A stretch of DNA of 64,000 nt from assembly GCF_008704655.1 (NCBI RefSeq), contig NZ_CP023688.1, forward strand, positions 2,604,001-2,668,000, written 5' to 3'. This document shows, piece after piece, positions 35,185 through 46,687 of this stretch. Positions within the stretch are counted from its first letter, which is position 1. The number at the start of each line of letters is the position of its first letter. Made by a program: the position numbers and the translations under genes. Source of the DNA: Streptomyces rimosus (lineage in GTDB: Bacteria > Actinomycetota > Actinomycetes > Streptomycetales > Streptomycetaceae). The notes under the pieces were generated by a model that was given only the letters and a program-made list of their open reading frames with translations, did no database searches and was not told the origin of the DNA.

Positions 35185-36177
35185 TCACCCCTGGTCGCCG
35201 CCCTGGTCGGTGTCCGGGCGGATGTCGATCCGCCAGCCGGTGAGCCGGGCGGCGAGGCGGGCGTTCTGCCCTTCCTTGCCGATGGCCAACGACAGCTGGT
35301 AGTCGGGGACGGTCACCCGGGCGGAGCGCGCCGCCAGGTCGACCACCTCGACCTTGCTGACCCGGGCGGGCGACAGAGCGTGCGCCACCAGCTCGGCCGG
35401 GTCGTCCGACCAGTCGACGATGTCGATCTTCTCGCCGTGCAGCTCGGCCATGACCGCGCGCACCCGGCCGCCCATCGGGCCGATGCAGGCGCCCTTGGCG
35501 TTCAGCCCGGAGCGGGTGGACCGGACGGCGATCTTGGTGCGGTGACCCGCCTCACGGGCGATGGCCGCGATCTCCACCGAACCGTCGGCGATCTCCGGCA
35601 CCTCCATGGCGAAGAGCTTCTTCACCAGATTGGGGTGGGTGCGCGAGAGCGTCACGGACGGGCCGCGCACGCCCTTGACGACCCGGACCACGTACGAGCG
35701 CAGGCGCGTGCCGTGCGTGTACTCCTCGCCGGGGACCTGCTCCTGCACCGGCAGGATGGCCTCCAGCTTGCCGATGTCGACCAGGACGTTCTTCGGGTCC
35801 CGGCCCTGCTGGACGACGCCCATCACGACGTCGCCCTCCCGTCCGGCGTACTCGCCGAAGGTGATCTCCTCCTCGGCGTCCCGCAGCCGCTGCAGGATGA
35901 CCTGCTTGGCGGTGGTCGCCGCGATCCGGCCGAAACCCGACGGGGTGTCGTCGAACTCACGGGGCTCGGCGCCCTCTTCGAGGTCGGCCGGGTCCTCCTT
36001 GGCCCACACCGTCACATGGCCGGTGTCGCGGTCGAGCTCCACCCGCGCGTGGCGGCGGCTTCCCTCGGTGCGGTGGTACGCGATGAGGAGGGCCGACTCG
36101 ATCGCGGCGACCAGCAGGTCGAACGAGATCTCCTTCTCCCGTACCAGACCCCGCAGGGCACTCATGTCGATGTCCAC
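35185..36177 (-). CDS. nusA: Transcription termination/antitermination factor NusA
   Basis: The 330-residue NusA has an N-terminal RNA-polymerase-binding domain (1-115), an S1 domain (about 120-190) and two KH domains (ending [19 protein letters not shown]). It lacks the C-terminal acidic repeats of enterobacterial NusA, as is normal for actinomycetes. GTG 36177 starts two bases after the rimP stop, with AGGAGG inside the end of rimP, so the two are coupled. The frame is open upstream through rimP, but this has no significance. Confidence 0.97.
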   Translation of the reverse strand: MDIDMSALRGLVREKEISFDLLVAAIESALLIAYHRTEGSRRHARVELDRDTGHVTVWAKEDPADLEEGAEPREFDDTPSGFGRIAATTAKQVILQRLRDAEEEITFGEYAGREGDVVMGVVQQGRDPKNVLVDIGKLEAILPVQEQVPGEEYTHGTRLRSYVVRVVKGVRGPSVTLSRTHPNLVKKLFAMEVPEIADGSVEIAAIAREAGHRTKIAVRSTRSGLNAKGACIGPMGGRVRAVMAELHGEKIDIVDWSDDPAELVAHALSPARVSKVEVVDLAARSARVTVPDYQLSLAIGKEGQNARLAARLTGWRIDIRPDTDQGGDQG

Positions 36178-36179
36178 GG

Positions 36180-36713
36180 CTACGCCTCCTCCTGGCTCTC
36201 GTCGTTCTGCTCGGCGCTGTCGTCGCGCCCCTTGTCCTGCTTGCGGTTGAACTCGATCTCCACGCGCGCCTTGGCGATCTCGGCGAAGGCGACCCGGCGG
36301 GCGGTGGGCTTGCGCCCCTTGACGCCCGGAACCTCCAGGTCCAGGCCCTCGTCGTCCACGGCGATGATGCGGGCCACCAGCTCGCCGCCCTCGTGGAGTT
36401 GAGCCTTGACGAGGCGGCCGACGGCGCGGCGGTAGTGCCGCGGCTCGGTCAGCGGGCGGTCGGCTCCGGGGGAGGTGACCTCCAGCGTGTACGGGGCGCC
36501 GCCCATGGCGTCGGTGTCGTCCAGCACCTGCGACGCCTCGCGGCTGAGCTCGGCGCACTCGTCGAGCTGCACGCCGTCGTCGGAGTCGACCACGATCCTC
36601 AGCACACGACGCTTTCCGGCCGGTGTCACCTCGATCTCTTCCAGATCCAGGTCTCGCGCGGCGACCAGCGGTTCAAGCAGTCCGCGCAGCCTCTCGCTCT
36701 GGGTGGTGCTCAT
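36180..36713 (-). CDS. rimP: Ribosome maturation factor RimP
   Basis: The 177-residue RimP helps 30S assembly. The N-terminal domain ends near [14 protein letters not shown], the family signature. An SH3-like C-terminal domain and an acidic Asp/Glu/Gln-rich tail follow. It heads the operon rimP-nusA-ylxR-infB-DUF503-rbfA-truB. The 118-base gap to the divergent lipoprotein gene should hold the promoter; TAGGCT on the minus strand at 36770-36775 may be the -10, but no good -35 accompanies it. Confidence 0.95.
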   Translation of the reverse strand: MSTTQSERLRGLLEPLVAARDLDLEEIEVTPAGKRRVLRIVVDSDDGVQLDECAELSREASQVLDDTDAMGGAPYTLEVTSPGADRPLTEPRHYRRAVGRLVKAQLHEGGELVARIIAVDDEGLDLEVPGVKGRKPTARRVAFAEIAKARVEIEFNRKQDKGRDDSAEQNDESQEEA

Positions 36714-36831
36714 CCGGGTGACTCCTCGGCCGCGTGTGCTGTTGTGGGAAGGTCGCGTGTCGGGTCAAAGCCTAGCTGTTCCGGCGGGGTACTGACGATT
36801 CGGTGGCGGAGCACGGATACGCTCGCCTGCG

Positions 36832-37431
36832 GTGATCACTACGGACGCCCCCACCGAAGACCCCGGGAAGTCACACGTGCACAACGTCGCGCTCACGCGC
36901 AGGAGGACCTTGCTGGCCGGCTCCGTGCTCGGCGGGGCGGCACTGCTGCTCACCGGCTGCTCGGAGGATTCCGGGCCCGGCGGGAGCAGGCAGGAGGCGG
37001 ACGCGGCGGCGGAGGCCCGGCTGCGCGGGCAGGCCGCGCGGGACAGCGCCGCGCTGCTCGCCCACTACGACGCGACGCTCGCCGCGCACCCCGGGCTGGG
37101 CGAGCGCCTGCGGCCGCTGCGCGCCGAAGTGGCCCGCCACGCGGCGGCGTTCGGCGGGGCCTCCCCCGCCCCGTCCGCCCCGTCCACGGCGCCCCGTGCG
37201 GGCGCCTCGGCCGCACCGTCCGCTTCGGCCACGGCCTCCGCTCCCGCCTCCCCCGCCGTGCCGCCGGACGAGAAGCAGGCGCGCGCGGACCTCGCGGCGG
37301 CGGAGCGGCGTACCGCCGACGCCCGGGCCGCGGCCCTGGTGAGCGCGCCGCCGGAGCTGGCCAGGCTGCTGGCGTCGGTGGCGGCGGCGGGCGCGGCGCA
37401 CGCGTACCTGCTCACGGAGGACGGCGCGTGA
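36832..37431 (+). CDS. Putative lipoprotein with Ala/Pro/Ser-rich region
   Basis: The 199-residue protein has an N-terminus with RRR and a lipobox LLTGC, so it is probably lipidated and attached outside the membrane. The mature part has an Ala/Arg-rich helix, a Ser/Pro/Ala linker (about 110-145) and a further Ala-rich helix. GTG 36832 is used; GTG 36877, nearer to the twin Arg, would also leave a good signal peptide. It is followed by a ferritin-like gene on the same strand, so the two may work together. Function is unknown. Confidence 0.65.
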   Translation: MITTDAPTEDPGKSHVHNVALTRRRTLLAGSVLGGAALLLTGCSEDSGPGGSRQEADAAAEARLRGQAARDSAALLAHYDATLAAHPGLGERLRPLRAEVARHAAAFGGASPAPSAPSTAPRAGASAAPSASATASAPASPAVPPDEKQARADLAAAERRTADARAAALVSAPPELARLLASVAAAGAAHAYLLTEDGA

Positions 37432-37507
37432 GGCGCGCCGCGGCGGCGGTGGCACTCATCACGGGCGACAGGCCGGGTCCGGGCCCGGCCGCGGAAGGGG
37501 TACGGCG

Positions 37508-38017
37508 ATGCTGACATCCAGGGCGGCGCGCTCGGAGGCGACGGCCGACGGCGCGCACGGGGCCGAGTTGAAGGCGCTCCAGGCGGCGCTGGCGGCCGAG
37601 CACGCCGCCGTCTACGGCTACGGCGTGGTCGGCGGCCGGATCGGCGCCGACCGGCGCAAGGAAGCACGGGAGGGGTACGACGCCCACCGCGCGCGCCGTG
37701 ACGAGCTCCGGCGCGGCGTACGGGATCTGGGCGGCACGCCGCAGGCCGCGGCGGCCGCGTACGAGCTGCCCTTCCCGGTGCCGGACGCGGCGGCCGCCGT
37801 GCGGCTGGCGGCGGAGCTGGAGGACCGGGTGGCGGCCGTGTACGCCGATCTCGTACGGGCCGGTGGCGCGGCGCGGCGCCGGGACGCGGCCGGGGCGCTG
37901 CGCGAGGCCGCGGTGCGGGCGGTGCGCTGGCGCGGCAGCGGCGTAGCCTTCCCTGGGCTCCCGGAGCGGGCCCGGGGCACCGGTGCCCCGTCCGGCGCCG
38001 CTGCGGCCGGGCACTGA
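37508..38017 (+). CDS. Ferritin-like DUF4439 protein
   Basis: The 169-residue helical protein has the ferritin-like opening LKALQAALAAEHAAVYGYGVVGGRIG and later a second Glu-containing helix (ELEDRVAAVY). The family has a four-helix bundle; metal binding has not been shown and is only possible here. ATG 37508 is preceded by GGAAGGGG. It lies 76 bases after the lipoprotein gene and probably shares its transcript. Confidence 0.75.
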   Translation: MLTSRAARSEATADGAHGAELKALQAALAAEHAAVYGYGVVGGRIGADRRKEAREGYDAHRARRDELRRGVRDLGGTPQAAAAAYELPFPVPDAAAAVRLAAELEDRVAAVYADLVRAGGAARRRDAAGALREAAVRAVRWRGSGVAFPGLPERARGTGAPSGAAAAGH

Positions 38018-38124
38018 CGCACCGCCCGCGCCCGGGACCTGTCGTCGGCTTCCCGTCCTTCGGGCGGACAGGAGGCCCCGGGCCCACCGCGTTCAGCACC
38101 TCCACCGAAAGGGACAGCACAGGC

Positions 38125-39039
38125 ATGGCTACGGCACCCATCGAACCGCCGCAACGGCTGGTGAGCGCGCTCGGCGGCGATCCGGACGGCCCGGCCGGTG
38201 CCTGGCTCGACGCGCTGCCCGGCCTCGTACAGCAGCGGCTGGACGCCTGGGAGCTGACGCTGGAGCGGGTGCACGAGCCGGGCGGGCGCAGCAGCCTGCT
38301 CGCGTACGTACGGCAGGCCGACGGCACCCCGGCGGCGCTGAAACTCCCGGCACCATGCAGGGCGGCGCACGAGGGCGCGGCGCTGGAGCAGTGGGACGGC
38401 TGGGGCGCGGCACGGCTGCTGTGCGCCGATGCGGACAGCGGTGCGCTGCTCCTGGAGCGGCTGGGGGGCTCGGTCACCCTGCGCTCGCTCCCGGAGGCGA
38501 AGGCCCTGCTGGAGGCGGCGGGCACGGTGCGGCGGCTGTGGGTGGCACCGGCCGAGGGCCATCCCTTCGCGTCGCTGGCGGGCCGTACGGAGGAGGCCGT
38601 CGAGGAACTGCGGACCCGTGGGGCCACGACGCAGGCCGCGGGGCCGCTGCTGGACGAGTGCCTGGAGCTGCGCCGGGCGCTGCCCGCCGACGCGTCCGAG
38701 GAGGTGCTGCTGCACGGCGCGTTCCGGCAGGGCAAGGTGCTGGCCGGGGAGCGGGCGCCGTGGCTGGCGGTCGGCCCGTCGCCGGTGGTGGGCGAGCGGG
38801 CGTACGACCTGGCCTGGCTGGTGCTGGACCGCTTCGAGGATCTGGCGGCCGGTTCGGGGGCCGCGTCAGCGGCCCGCCGCCGGGTGGCCAAACTGGCGGA
38901 CTCCCTGGACGTGGACCGGGACCGGCTGCGCAGTTGGACGCTGTACCGCGCGGTGGACGCGGGGGTGCGCGAACTGACGGCGCCGGGCGGGGACGGGCAG
39001 CGCGGTGAGCTACTGCTGGAGTTCGCCACCTGGCTGTAG
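38125..39039 (+). CDS. Aminoglycoside phosphotransferase-like protein without catalytic aspartates
   Basis: The 304-residue protein resembles the APH(6)/hydroxyurea phosphotransferase family, with an ATP-lobe Lys in AALKLP and LLLERLGG. The brackets of the active site are conserved (LLHG...VL, WLAV.P.PVVGERAYDLAWLV). The catalytic loop reads HGAFRQGK (197-204) instead of HGDLHxxN, and the metal-binding DPK-type motif reads GPS (217-219). Both acidic residues needed for phosphotransfer are gone, so it is probably a pseudokinase. ATG 38125 follows AAAGGGA. Confidence 0.7.
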   Translation: MATAPIEPPQRLVSALGGDPDGPAGAWLDALPGLVQQRLDAWELTLERVHEPGGRSSLLAYVRQADGTPAALKLPAPCRAAHEGAALEQWDGWGAARLLCADADSGALLLERLGGSVTLRSLPEAKALLEAAGTVRRLWVAPAEGHPFASLAGRTEEAVEELRTRGATTQAAGPLLDECLELRRALPADASEEVLLHGAFRQGKVLAGERAPWLAVGPSPVVGERAYDLAWLVLDRFEDLAAGSGAASAARRRVAKLADSLDVDRDRLRSWTLYRAVDAGVRELTAPGGDGQRGELLLEFATWL

Positions 39040-39057
39040 GGGCGGCAGGACTGCCCT

Positions 39058-39170
39058 CTGGGGGCAACGCAGCTGCTGCCTGGGGCAGCACGGCTGCCAT
39101 CCGGGAGCGGCACCGCTGCCCCTGGGAGCGGCACCGCGGCCGTCCAGGAGCGGCACGGCCGCCGTCCGGA
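39058..39170. repeat. Degenerate tandem repeats, noncoding
   Basis: Four to five imperfect units of roughly 23 bases built on GGGAGCGGCACCGC(T/G)GCC follow each other between the pseudokinase stop and the proS terminator. They are not in any gene. Confidence 0.55.
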
Positions 39171-39178
39171 AAACGACC

Positions 39179-39218
39179 GGGGCCGGGCGGCTCCGGTTTC
39201 CCGGCCCCGCCCGGCCCC
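39179..39218. terminator. Terminator between pseudokinase gene and proS
   Basis: GGGGCCGGGC at 39179-39188 can pair with either 39200-39208 or 39209-39218, giving two alternative stems between the convergent genes. Confidence 0.6.
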
Positions 39219-39236
39219 GTGACCGCGCTTCGTCCG

Positions 39237-40937
39237 TCAGGCGCTCAGCCGGGCCACGGCCTCCTCGACCGTCAGCTCCTCGCGCTCGCCCGTACGGCGG
39301 TCCTTCAGCTCGACGACGCCCTCGGCGGCGCGGCGGCCCGCGACCAGGATCGTCGGGACGCCCAGCAGCTCGGCGTCGGTGAACTTCACGCCCGGCGAGA
39401 CGCCGGCCCGGTCGTCCACCAGGACGCGCAGCCCCGCGGCGCCCAGCTTGTCGCCGACCTCCAGGGCCAGCTCGGTCTGCTTGGCCTTGCCCGCGGCGAC
39501 CACGTGCACGTCGGCCGGGGCCACCTCGCGCGGCCAGCACAGGCCGGACTCGTCGTGGGTCTGCTCGGCGAGGGCGGCGACGGCGCGGGAGACGCCGATG
39601 CCGTACGAGCCCATCGTGACCCGCACCGGCTTGCCGTTCTGGCCGAGCACGTCCAGCTCGAAGGCGTCCGCGTACTTGCGGCCCAGCTGGAAGATGTGGC
39701 CGATTTCGATCGCCCGGTCGATGCGCAGGCCGGCGCCGCACTGGGGGCAGGGGTCGCCCGGCTCGACCACGACGACGTCCAGGTACTCGTCGACCTCGAA
39801 GTCCCGGCCCGCGACGACGTTGCGGGTGTGCTTGCCGTCCTTGTTGGCGCCGGTCACCCAGACGGTGCCGGGGGCGACGCGCGGGTCGGCGAGGTACTTG
39901 AAGGACTTGCCCGCCAGGCCCTGCGGACCGACGTAGCCGCGGACCAGGTCCGGGCGGTCGGTGAAGTCTTCGGCGGTGACCAGCTCGACCGTGGCCGGGG
40001 CCAGGTGCTCGCCCAGCTTGCCGAGGTCCACCTCGCGGTCGCCGGGGACGCCCACCGCGACGATCTCGCCGTCCACCTTGACGAGGAGGTTCTTCAGGGT
40101 GGCGGAGGCGGGGATGCCCAGGTGCTCGGCCAGCGTCTCGATGGTCGGGGTGTCCGGGGTGTCCAGCTCCTCCATGGCGCCGGCGCCGGAGGCGTCCGAG
40201 GGCTCGACCTTGACCGTGACGGCCTCGGTGTTGGCCGCGTAGTCGCAGGCCGGGCAGTCCACGAAGGTGTCCTCGCCGGCCGCGGCGGGGGCCAGGAACT
40301 CCTCGGAGGCCGAGCCGCCCATGGCGCCGGAGACGGCGGAGACGATGCGGTAGTCCAGACCGAGGCGCTGGAAGATCTTCTGGTACGCCTCGCGGTGCAG
40401 GCGGTAGGACTCCGCCAGGCCCTCGTCGCTGGTGTCGAAGCTGTACGAGTCCTTCATCTGGAACTCGCGGCCGCGCAGCACGCCGGAGCGGGGGCGCGCC
40501 TCGTCCCGGTACTTGGTCTGGATCTGGTACAGCATCACCGGCAGGTCCTTGTAGGACGTGCACTGGTCCTTGACCGTGAGGGTGAAGATCTCCTCGTGGG
40601 TGGGCCCGAGCAGGTACTCGGCGCCCTTGCGGTCCTTGAGGCGGAACAGCAGGTCGCCGTACTCCTCCCAGCGCTGGGAGGTCTCGTAGGGCTCCTTGGG
40701 CAGCAGCGCGGGGAGCAGGACCTCCTGGGCGCCGATGGCGTCCATCTCCTCGCGCACGATCCGCGAGACGTTCTCCAGCACCTTCTTGCCCAGCGGCAGC
40801 CAGGTCCAGATGCCGGCGGCGGTGCGGCGGACGTAGCCGGCGCGCACGAGCAGCTTGTGGCTGGCGGTCTCGGCGTCGGCCGGGTCGTCGCGCAGCGTCT
40901 TGATCATCAATCGGGACATGCGCTGGACCTGGGCCAT
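39237..40937 (-). CDS. proS: Prolyl-tRNA synthetase, bacterial type
   Basis: The 566-residue class II synthetase has motif 2 ([20 protein letters not shown]), then an inserted YbaK-like editing domain of about 180 residues. Motif 3 ([16 protein letters not shown]) and the C-terminal anticodon-binding domain follow. The insertion identifies the bacterial form that edits Ala-tRNA(Pro). ATG 40937 ([11 protein letters not shown]) is behind CAGGAGAA; the upstream extension is not needed. Confidence 0.97.
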   Translation of the reverse strand: MAQVQRMSRLMIKTLRDDPADAETASHKLLVRAGYVRRTAAGIWTWLPLGKKVLENVSRIVREEMDAIGAQEVLLPALLPKEPYETSQRWEEYGDLLFRLKDRKGAEYLLGPTHEEIFTLTVKDQCTSYKDLPVMLYQIQTKYRDEARPRSGVLRGREFQMKDSYSFDTSDEGLAESYRLHREAYQKIFQRLGLDYRIVSAVSGAMGGSASEEFLAPAAAGEDTFVDCPACDYAANTEAVTVKVEPSDASGAGAMEELDTPDTPTIETLAEHLGIPASATLKNLLVKVDGEIVAVGVPGDREVDLGKLGEHLAPATVELVTAEDFTDRPDLVRGYVGPQGLAGKSFKYLADPRVAPGTVWVTGANKDGKHTRNVVAGRDFEVDEYLDVVVVEPGDPCPQCGAGLRIDRAIEIGHIFQLGRKYADAFELDVLGQNGKPVRVTMGSYGIGVSRAVAALAEQTHDESGLCWPREVAPADVHVVAAGKAKQTELALEVGDKLGAAGLRVLVDDRAGVSPGVKFTDAELLGVPTILVAGRRAAEGVVELKDRRTGEREELTVEEAVARLSA

Positions 40938-41040
40938 GGTGATTCTCCTGCGTAAGAAAGGTGACTTCCGCGAGGTTATCCGGAGGGGCACGCCCCATGG
41001 AAATGGGATCCGCGCCGCGGGTTCCGTACGACCGGCCCCG

Positions 41041-41574
41041 TCAACGCTTGAGCGGCAGCGGCGCGCCCATGACCGCGTACGGGAGCGGGGCGCTCGGGAA
41101 CAGCACGCGGCGGGCCAGGTCCTGGTAGCCGAGGGCGCGGTAGAGGCCGCGGGCCGGGCTGTCGGTGTCGATGGCGGACAGGATGCTGCGCGGTTCGGTG
41201 GCCCCGTCGGTGATGCGGGTGATCAGTTCGCGGCCGATGCGCCGGTTCTGGAAGGCGGGCAGCACATGCAGTTCGGTGATCACGAAGGAGTCGTCGAGCC
41301 AGTGGTCCAGGCCGCGGGCGCGCAGATACGGCTCGACGACCGTGGACCACCAGTGCGTACGGCTGTTGGGCATGCCGTAGACGAAGCCGACCAGCCGCCC
41401 GCCGGGCGTCGTGGCGCCGAGGGCGCGGGCGCCGGGGCTGGTCAGATGGCGCAGGACGATGTGGCGGCGGACGCCGATCTCGTCGTCGGTGAGGCCGAAC
41501 GCGAGCGCCTGTACGGCGAGCGCGTCGTCCACGCGGACAGCGAGATCCAGGGGGCCGACCGCGACGTCATCCAT
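41041..41574 (-). CDS. GNAT-family acetyltransferase
   Basis: The 177-residue protein has the acetyl-CoA-binding stretch [20 protein letters not shown] and later [11 protein letters not shown], both typical of the GNAT fold. The substrate is unknown. The ATG at 41574 has no clear ribosome site, so the start is provisional. It lies 89 bases downstream of another, longer GNAT gene on the same strand. Confidence 0.8.
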   Translation of the reverse strand: MDDVAVGPLDLAVRVDDALAVQALAFGLTDDEIGVRRHIVLRHLTSPGARALGATTPGGRLVGFVYGMPNSRTHWWSTVVEPYLRARGLDHWLDDSFVITELHVLPAFQNRRIGRELITRITDGATEPRSILSAIDTDSPARGLYRALGYQDLARRVLFPSAPLPYAVMGAPLPLKR

Positions 41575-41663
41575 GGTCGGGAGCGTACAAGGCGCCGGGG
41601 CGTAAGACGATCGGCAGGACGGCCGGAGTGCGGCGGCATCCGGCCGCACGGGGCGCGGGCGGG

Positions 41664-42509
41664 TCAGAAGAGCACGCTCATGAAGGCGCCGGTCTCCTGG
41701 AAGCCGACCCGCCGGTACGCGGCGCGCGCCGCCGTGTTGAAGTCGTTCACGTACAGCGAGGCGACCGGCGCGACCTCGGTGAGGGCGTAGCGCAGCACCG
41801 CGGCCATGCCCGTCTCGGAGAGGCCCTTGCCGCGGTACTCGGGCGCGACCCAGACGCCCTGGATCTGGCAGGCCCGTGGCGTGGCGGCGCCGATCTCGGC
41901 CTTGAAGACGACCTTGCCGTCGTCGACCCGGGCGAACGACCGCCCGGCGCCGACCAGCTCGGCGACGCGCGCCTGGTAGAGCAGTCCGCCGTCGCCGGCC
42001 AGCGGCGAGATGCCGACCTCCTCGGTGAACATCGCCACGCACGCGGGCATGATCAGATCCATCTCGTGCTTGCCGATGCGCCGGACGTACGGGTCCGGCT
42101 CGACCTCGCTGGCGAAGGAGGACGTGACCATCAGCGGCTGCTGGGCGCGCACCTCGCGGGCCGGGCCCCAGGCCGGCTCCAGGAGGGACCACAGTTCGGC
42201 GGTGGGTCCGGCCGGGCCGACGATGGAGGAGCAGCGGCGGCCCTGGCGGCGGGCCCGCTCGGCGAAGCCGCGCACCGCCTCGGGGGTGGCGCAGACGGGG
42301 ACGAGGTTGGCGCCCGCGTAGCACAGCGATTCCAGGCGGCCGTCGGCGTACCAGCCCCACATCTCGCCGCCGAGCCGCCACGGGTCGAGCCCGGCGACCT
42401 GCACGCGCGCGGCGACGAACGCGTTGGCGACGGGGTCGCGGTCCAGCACCGCGAGCGCGTCGTCGAGCTCCCCGGGCTCCAGAACCTTGGTGGTCGTGGT
42501 GGTCAGCAC
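41664..42509 (-). CDS. DUF4081 plus GNAT acetyltransferase
   Basis: The 281-residue protein has an N-terminal DUF4081-like domain (1-120, with FVAARVQVAGLDPWRLGGEMWG) fused to a GNAT domain. The GNAT domain has IQGVWVAPEYRGKGLSETGMAAV and YVNDFNTAARAAYRRVGFQ. It is a conserved actinobacterial neighbour of ispG. The substrate is not known. GTG 42509 has AAGGTGAGG upstream, somewhat far. Confidence 0.85.
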   Translation of the reverse strand: MLTTTTTKVLEPGELDDALAVLDRDPVANAFVAARVQVAGLDPWRLGGEMWGWYADGRLESLCYAGANLVPVCATPEAVRGFAERARRQGRRCSSIVGPAGPTAELWSLLEPAWGPAREVRAQQPLMVTSSFASEVEPDPYVRRIGKHEMDLIMPACVAMFTEEVGISPLAGDGGLLYQARVAELVGAGRSFARVDDGKVVFKAEIGAATPRACQIQGVWVAPEYRGKGLSETGMAAVLRYALTEVAPVASLYVNDFNTAARAAYRRVGFQETGAFMSVLF

Positions 42510-42635
42510 GTGTCGGAAAGCCTCACCTTTACGGGCCTGGGAGGCCAGGCAACTGCGGGTCCTGGAACTTTACCTCCCCGGCGGCGCGGGCAGCGGATCC
42601 GTTCCGGGTACCGCTCCCGGCACGATTTACGCACG

Positions 42636-42671
42636 GAGCCCCGCCACCGGTGTGGGCCGGTGGCGGGGCTC
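42636..42671 (-). terminator. Terminator after ispG
   Basis: A perfect 15-base stem (42636-42650 with 42657-42671) and 6-base loop lie 36 bases past the ispG stop. Confidence 0.8.
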
Positions 42672-42706
42672 GTGGGGCGCGCGGGGCGCCGGAGGCGGTG
42701 CGGGCG

Positions 42707-43864
<1,158 letters not shown>

Positions 43865-44016
43865 CTGGCGAGCAACCCCAAGGTGTGGATCTAGGTCCCG
43901 AGATCGGCGGGCTCCGGTCTTCGAGATTACGGCACGGCCGTTGCCGTGGGCACATCGAACCCCTCCCGCCCCCCGTTGGGAGGCGGCGGAGCACCCGTGT
44001 GCGCGGTTTGAAACGG

Positions 44017-44039
44017 CCGGGGCGGGGATACCGCCCCGG
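44017..44039 (-). terminator. Hairpin after rseP
   Basis: A 9-base perfect stem (44017-44025 with 44031-44039) and 5-base loop begin next to the rseP stop, before ispG. Confidence 0.55.
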
Positions 44040-44042
44040 TAC

Positions 44043-45344
44043 CTATGTCAGCTTCACCGGATTCACCACATCGGCCACCAGGACCAGCAGCGTGAAGCAG
44101 ATGAAGATCCCGGCGACCACGTAGGCGACCGGCATGAGCTTGGCCACGTCGAAGGGGCCGGGGTCGGGGCGGCGGAAGACCCGGGCGAACGCGCGGCGGA
44201 CCGACTCCCACAGGGCGCCCGCGATGTGGCCGCCGTCCAGCGGCAGCAGCGGGAGCATGTTGAACAGGAAGAGGGACAGGTTGAACCCGGCGACCAGGAA
44301 GAGCATGGTCGCCACCCGCTGCTCCGGCGGGATGTTCAGCGAGAAGACCTCGCCGCCGACCCGGGCCGCGCCGACCACGCCCATCGGGGAGTCCTGCTTG
44401 CGCTCGCCGCCGTTGAAGGCGGCGTCCCACAGGTCGGGGACCTTGGCGGGCAGGTTGACCAGGGACTGGACACCCTGTTCGACCATGTTGCCCATGCGGT
44501 CCACGGACTGCCCGAAGGACTGCTGGACGATGCCGGTGGCCGGGGTGAAGCCGAGGAAGCCGGCGGTGACGTACTCGCCCGGCACGTAGGAGCCGTGCCC
44601 GTCGGTCTTGGCGACCTTGTTCTCGATCAGGTTCGCGTGCAGCTGCTGCCGCTTGCCGTCCCGCTCGACGGTGATCGTCGCGGGGCCCGTGGTGTCCCGG
44701 ATGCTCTGCTGGAGGCTGCCCCAGTCCGGTACGGGCTTGCCGTTGAAGTCGACGATCTTGTCGCCGGCCCGCAGCCCCGCGGCCTTGGCCGGGGAGTCCT
44801 TGGCACCCTTGGTGCACTTGTCGGTCTTGGCGGAAGCCGCTATCACGCAGTCCGAGACCGAGCCGACCTGGGTGGTCTGGGTGTTGATGCCGAAGCCCAT
44901 CAGCACGCCCATGAAGATCACGACCGCGAGGATCAGGTTCATGAACGGCCCGGCGAACATCACGATGACGCGCTTCCAGGGCTTGCGCGTGTAGAACAGG
45001 CGCTTCTCGTCACCCGGCTGCAGCTCTTCGAAGGCCGCCGAACGGGCGTCCTCGATCATGCCGCGCCAGGGGGAGGTGGAGCGGGCGGTGATGGCGCCGT
45101 CCTCCCCCGGCGGGAACATCCCGATCATGCGGATGTAGCCGCCGAGCGGTATGGCCTTGATGCCGTACTCGGTGTCGCCCTTGCGCCGGGAGAACAGCGT
45201 CGGCCCGAAGCCGACCATGTACTGCGGCACCCGGATGCCGAACATCTTGGCCGTGGACAGATGGCCCAGCTCGTGCCAGGCGATCGAGAAGAGCAGGCCG
45301 ACGACGAAGACGACTATGCCCAAAACGGTCATCCAGGTCGTCAT
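44043..45344 (-). CDS. rseP: Site-2 membrane metalloprotease (RseP/RasP)
   Basis: The 433-residue zinc protease cleaves substrates within the membrane, usually anti-sigma factors. The active site HELGH (24-28) is in the first helix, a PDZ domain is near 200-280, and the second metal motif is LDGGH near the C-terminus. Further helices are at about 125-145, 340-360 and 405-428. ATG 45344 overlaps the dxr stop (ATGA) and GGAGG lies seven bases upstream, so dxr and rseP are translationally coupled. Confidence 0.95.
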   Translation of the reverse strand: MTTWMTVLGIVVFVVGLLFSIAWHELGHLSTAKMFGIRVPQYMVGFGPTLFSRRKGDTEYGIKAIPLGGYIRMIGMFPPGEDGAITARSTSPWRGMIEDARSAAFEELQPGDEKRLFYTRKPWKRVIVMFAGPFMNLILAVVIFMGVLMGFGINTQTTQVGSVSDCVIAASAKTDKCTKGAKDSPAKAAGLRAGDKIVDFNGKPVPDWGSLQQSIRDTTGPATITVERDGKRQQLHANLIENKVAKTDGHGSYVPGEYVTAGFLGFTPATGIVQQSFGQSVDRMGNMVEQGVQSLVNLPAKVPDLWDAAFNGGERKQDSPMGVVGAARVGGEVFSLNIPPEQRVATMLFLVAGFNLSLFLFNMLPLLPLDGGHIAGALWESVRRAFARVFRRPDPGPFDVAKLMPVAYVVAGIFICFTLLVLVADVVNPVKLT

Positions 45345-46612
45345 GCGCGAGCCTCCGATGTCGTACGGGCCGCTCGGGCGGCCAGCTCACGGGCGCGGGC
45401 GCGCGCCCAGGTTTCCGCCTGCAAGACGTCCGCGACCGTCAGGGAGGTTCCCCTGTCGGGCGTGCCGTGCCTCGCGACCACTTCGGCGACCGTATCGACA
45501 ATCCCTGTGAACGGCAGCCCGCCCTTGAGGAAAGCATCGACGCATTCCTCGTTGGCCGCGTTGAAGACGGCCGGCGCGGTGCCGCCCAGATCGCCGACGT
45601 GGCAGGCCAGCGGCACGGACGGGAACGCCTCGGTGTCCAGGGGCAAGAAGTCCCACTGGTGGGCCCTGGTCCAGTCGATGCCCGGGGCGGCGTCCGGGAC
45701 CCGGTCCGGCCAGCCGATTCCGAGCGCGATCGGCATGCGCATGTCGGGCGGGCTGGCCTGGGCCAGGGTGGATCCGTCGGTGAACTCCACCATCGAGTGG
45801 ATGTAGGACTGCGGATGGACGACGACCTCGATGCGGTCGAAGGGCACGTCGTACAGCAGGTGCGCCTCGATGACCTCCAGGCCCTTGTTGACCAGGGTCG
45901 CGGAGTTGACGGTGATGACCGGGCCCATCGCCCAGGTGGGGTGGGCGAGCGCCTGCTCCGGCGTGACGGACGCCAGCTCCGCCTTCGTACGGCCGCGGAA
46001 CGGCCCGCCGGAGGCGGTGACGACGAGCTTGCGCACCTCGCTGCGGGGGCCGCCCAGCAGGCCCTGGAAGAGCGCGGAGTGCTCGGAGTCGACGGGCACG
46101 ATCTGGCCGGGGCGCGCCTGGGCCTTCACCAGCGGCCCGCCGACGATCAGCGACTCCTTGTTGGCGAGCGCCAGCGAGCGGCCCGCCTTCAGGGCGGCGA
46201 GGGTGGGCGCGAGGCCGATGGAGCCGGTGATGCCGTTGAGGACGGTGTGGCAGTCCAGGGCGGCGACCTCGGTGGCCGCGTCGGGCCCGGCGAGGATCTC
46301 CGGCAGCCGCTCCCCCGCCCCGTACCGCGCGGACAGCGCCTCGCGCAGCGCCGGCACCGCGTCCTCGCGGGCCACCGCCACCGTACGGACCCGCAGCTGG
46401 TGCGCCTGCTCGGCCAGCAGCTCCACCCGGCCGCCGGCCGCGGACAGCGCGGTCACCCGGAAGCGGTCGGGGTTGCGCAGCACCAGGTCGATGGCCTGGG
46501 TGCCGATGGAGCCGGTCGAGCCGAGGATCACGATGTCGCGCGGCCCGTCGCCGTCGCCGGTGAGCGGGGCGGGGACGAAGCGCAGATGCGGGTCAGCGAG
46601 GGTGTCCGTCAT
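45341..46612 (-). CDS. dxr: 1-deoxy-D-xylulose 5-phosphate reductoisomerase
   Basis: The 423-residue enzyme makes MEP from DXP with NADPH. The nucleotide motif is [20 protein letters not shown] is the family signature, and metal ligands lie in PVDSEHSAL. The C-terminal helical domain has [12 protein letters not shown] and [15 protein letters not shown] 46612 is preferred; ATG 46621 is three codons earlier. Neither has a strong ribosome site. It is coupled to rseP downstream and close to ispG. Confidence 0.97.
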   Translation of the reverse strand: MTDTLADPHLRFVPAPLTGDGDGPRDIVILGSTGSIGTQAIDLVLRNPDRFRVTALSAAGGRVELLAEQAHQLRVRTVAVAREDAVPALREALSARYGAGERLPEILAGPDAATEVAALDCHTVLNGITGSIGLAPTLAALKAGRSLALANKESLIVGGPLVKAQARPGQIVPVDSEHSALFQGLLGGPRSEVRKLVVTASGGPFRGRTKAELASVTPEQALAHPTWAMGPVITVNSATLVNKGLEVIEAHLLYDVPFDRIEVVVHPQSYIHSMVEFTDGSTLAQASPPDMRMPIALGIGWPDRVPDAAPGIDWTRAHQWDFLPLDTEAFPSVPLACHVGDLGGTAPAVFNAANEECVDAFLKGGLPFTGIVDTVAEVVARHGTPDRGTSLTVADVLQAETWARARARELAARAARTTSEARA

Positions 46613-46687
46613 GGGGACCATTGTTGCCGGTCCGGACGGGGCCGTGAGCCGCAGGGGATTGTCAGTGGGTCGTGGGACCGTACGGCC

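Noticed and set aside
36765..36780. rimP promoter from TAGGCT and nearby TTGACC
   Set aside because: On the minus strand TTGACC lies downstream of TAGGCT, the wrong order, and no good -35 is at 17-18 bases upstream.
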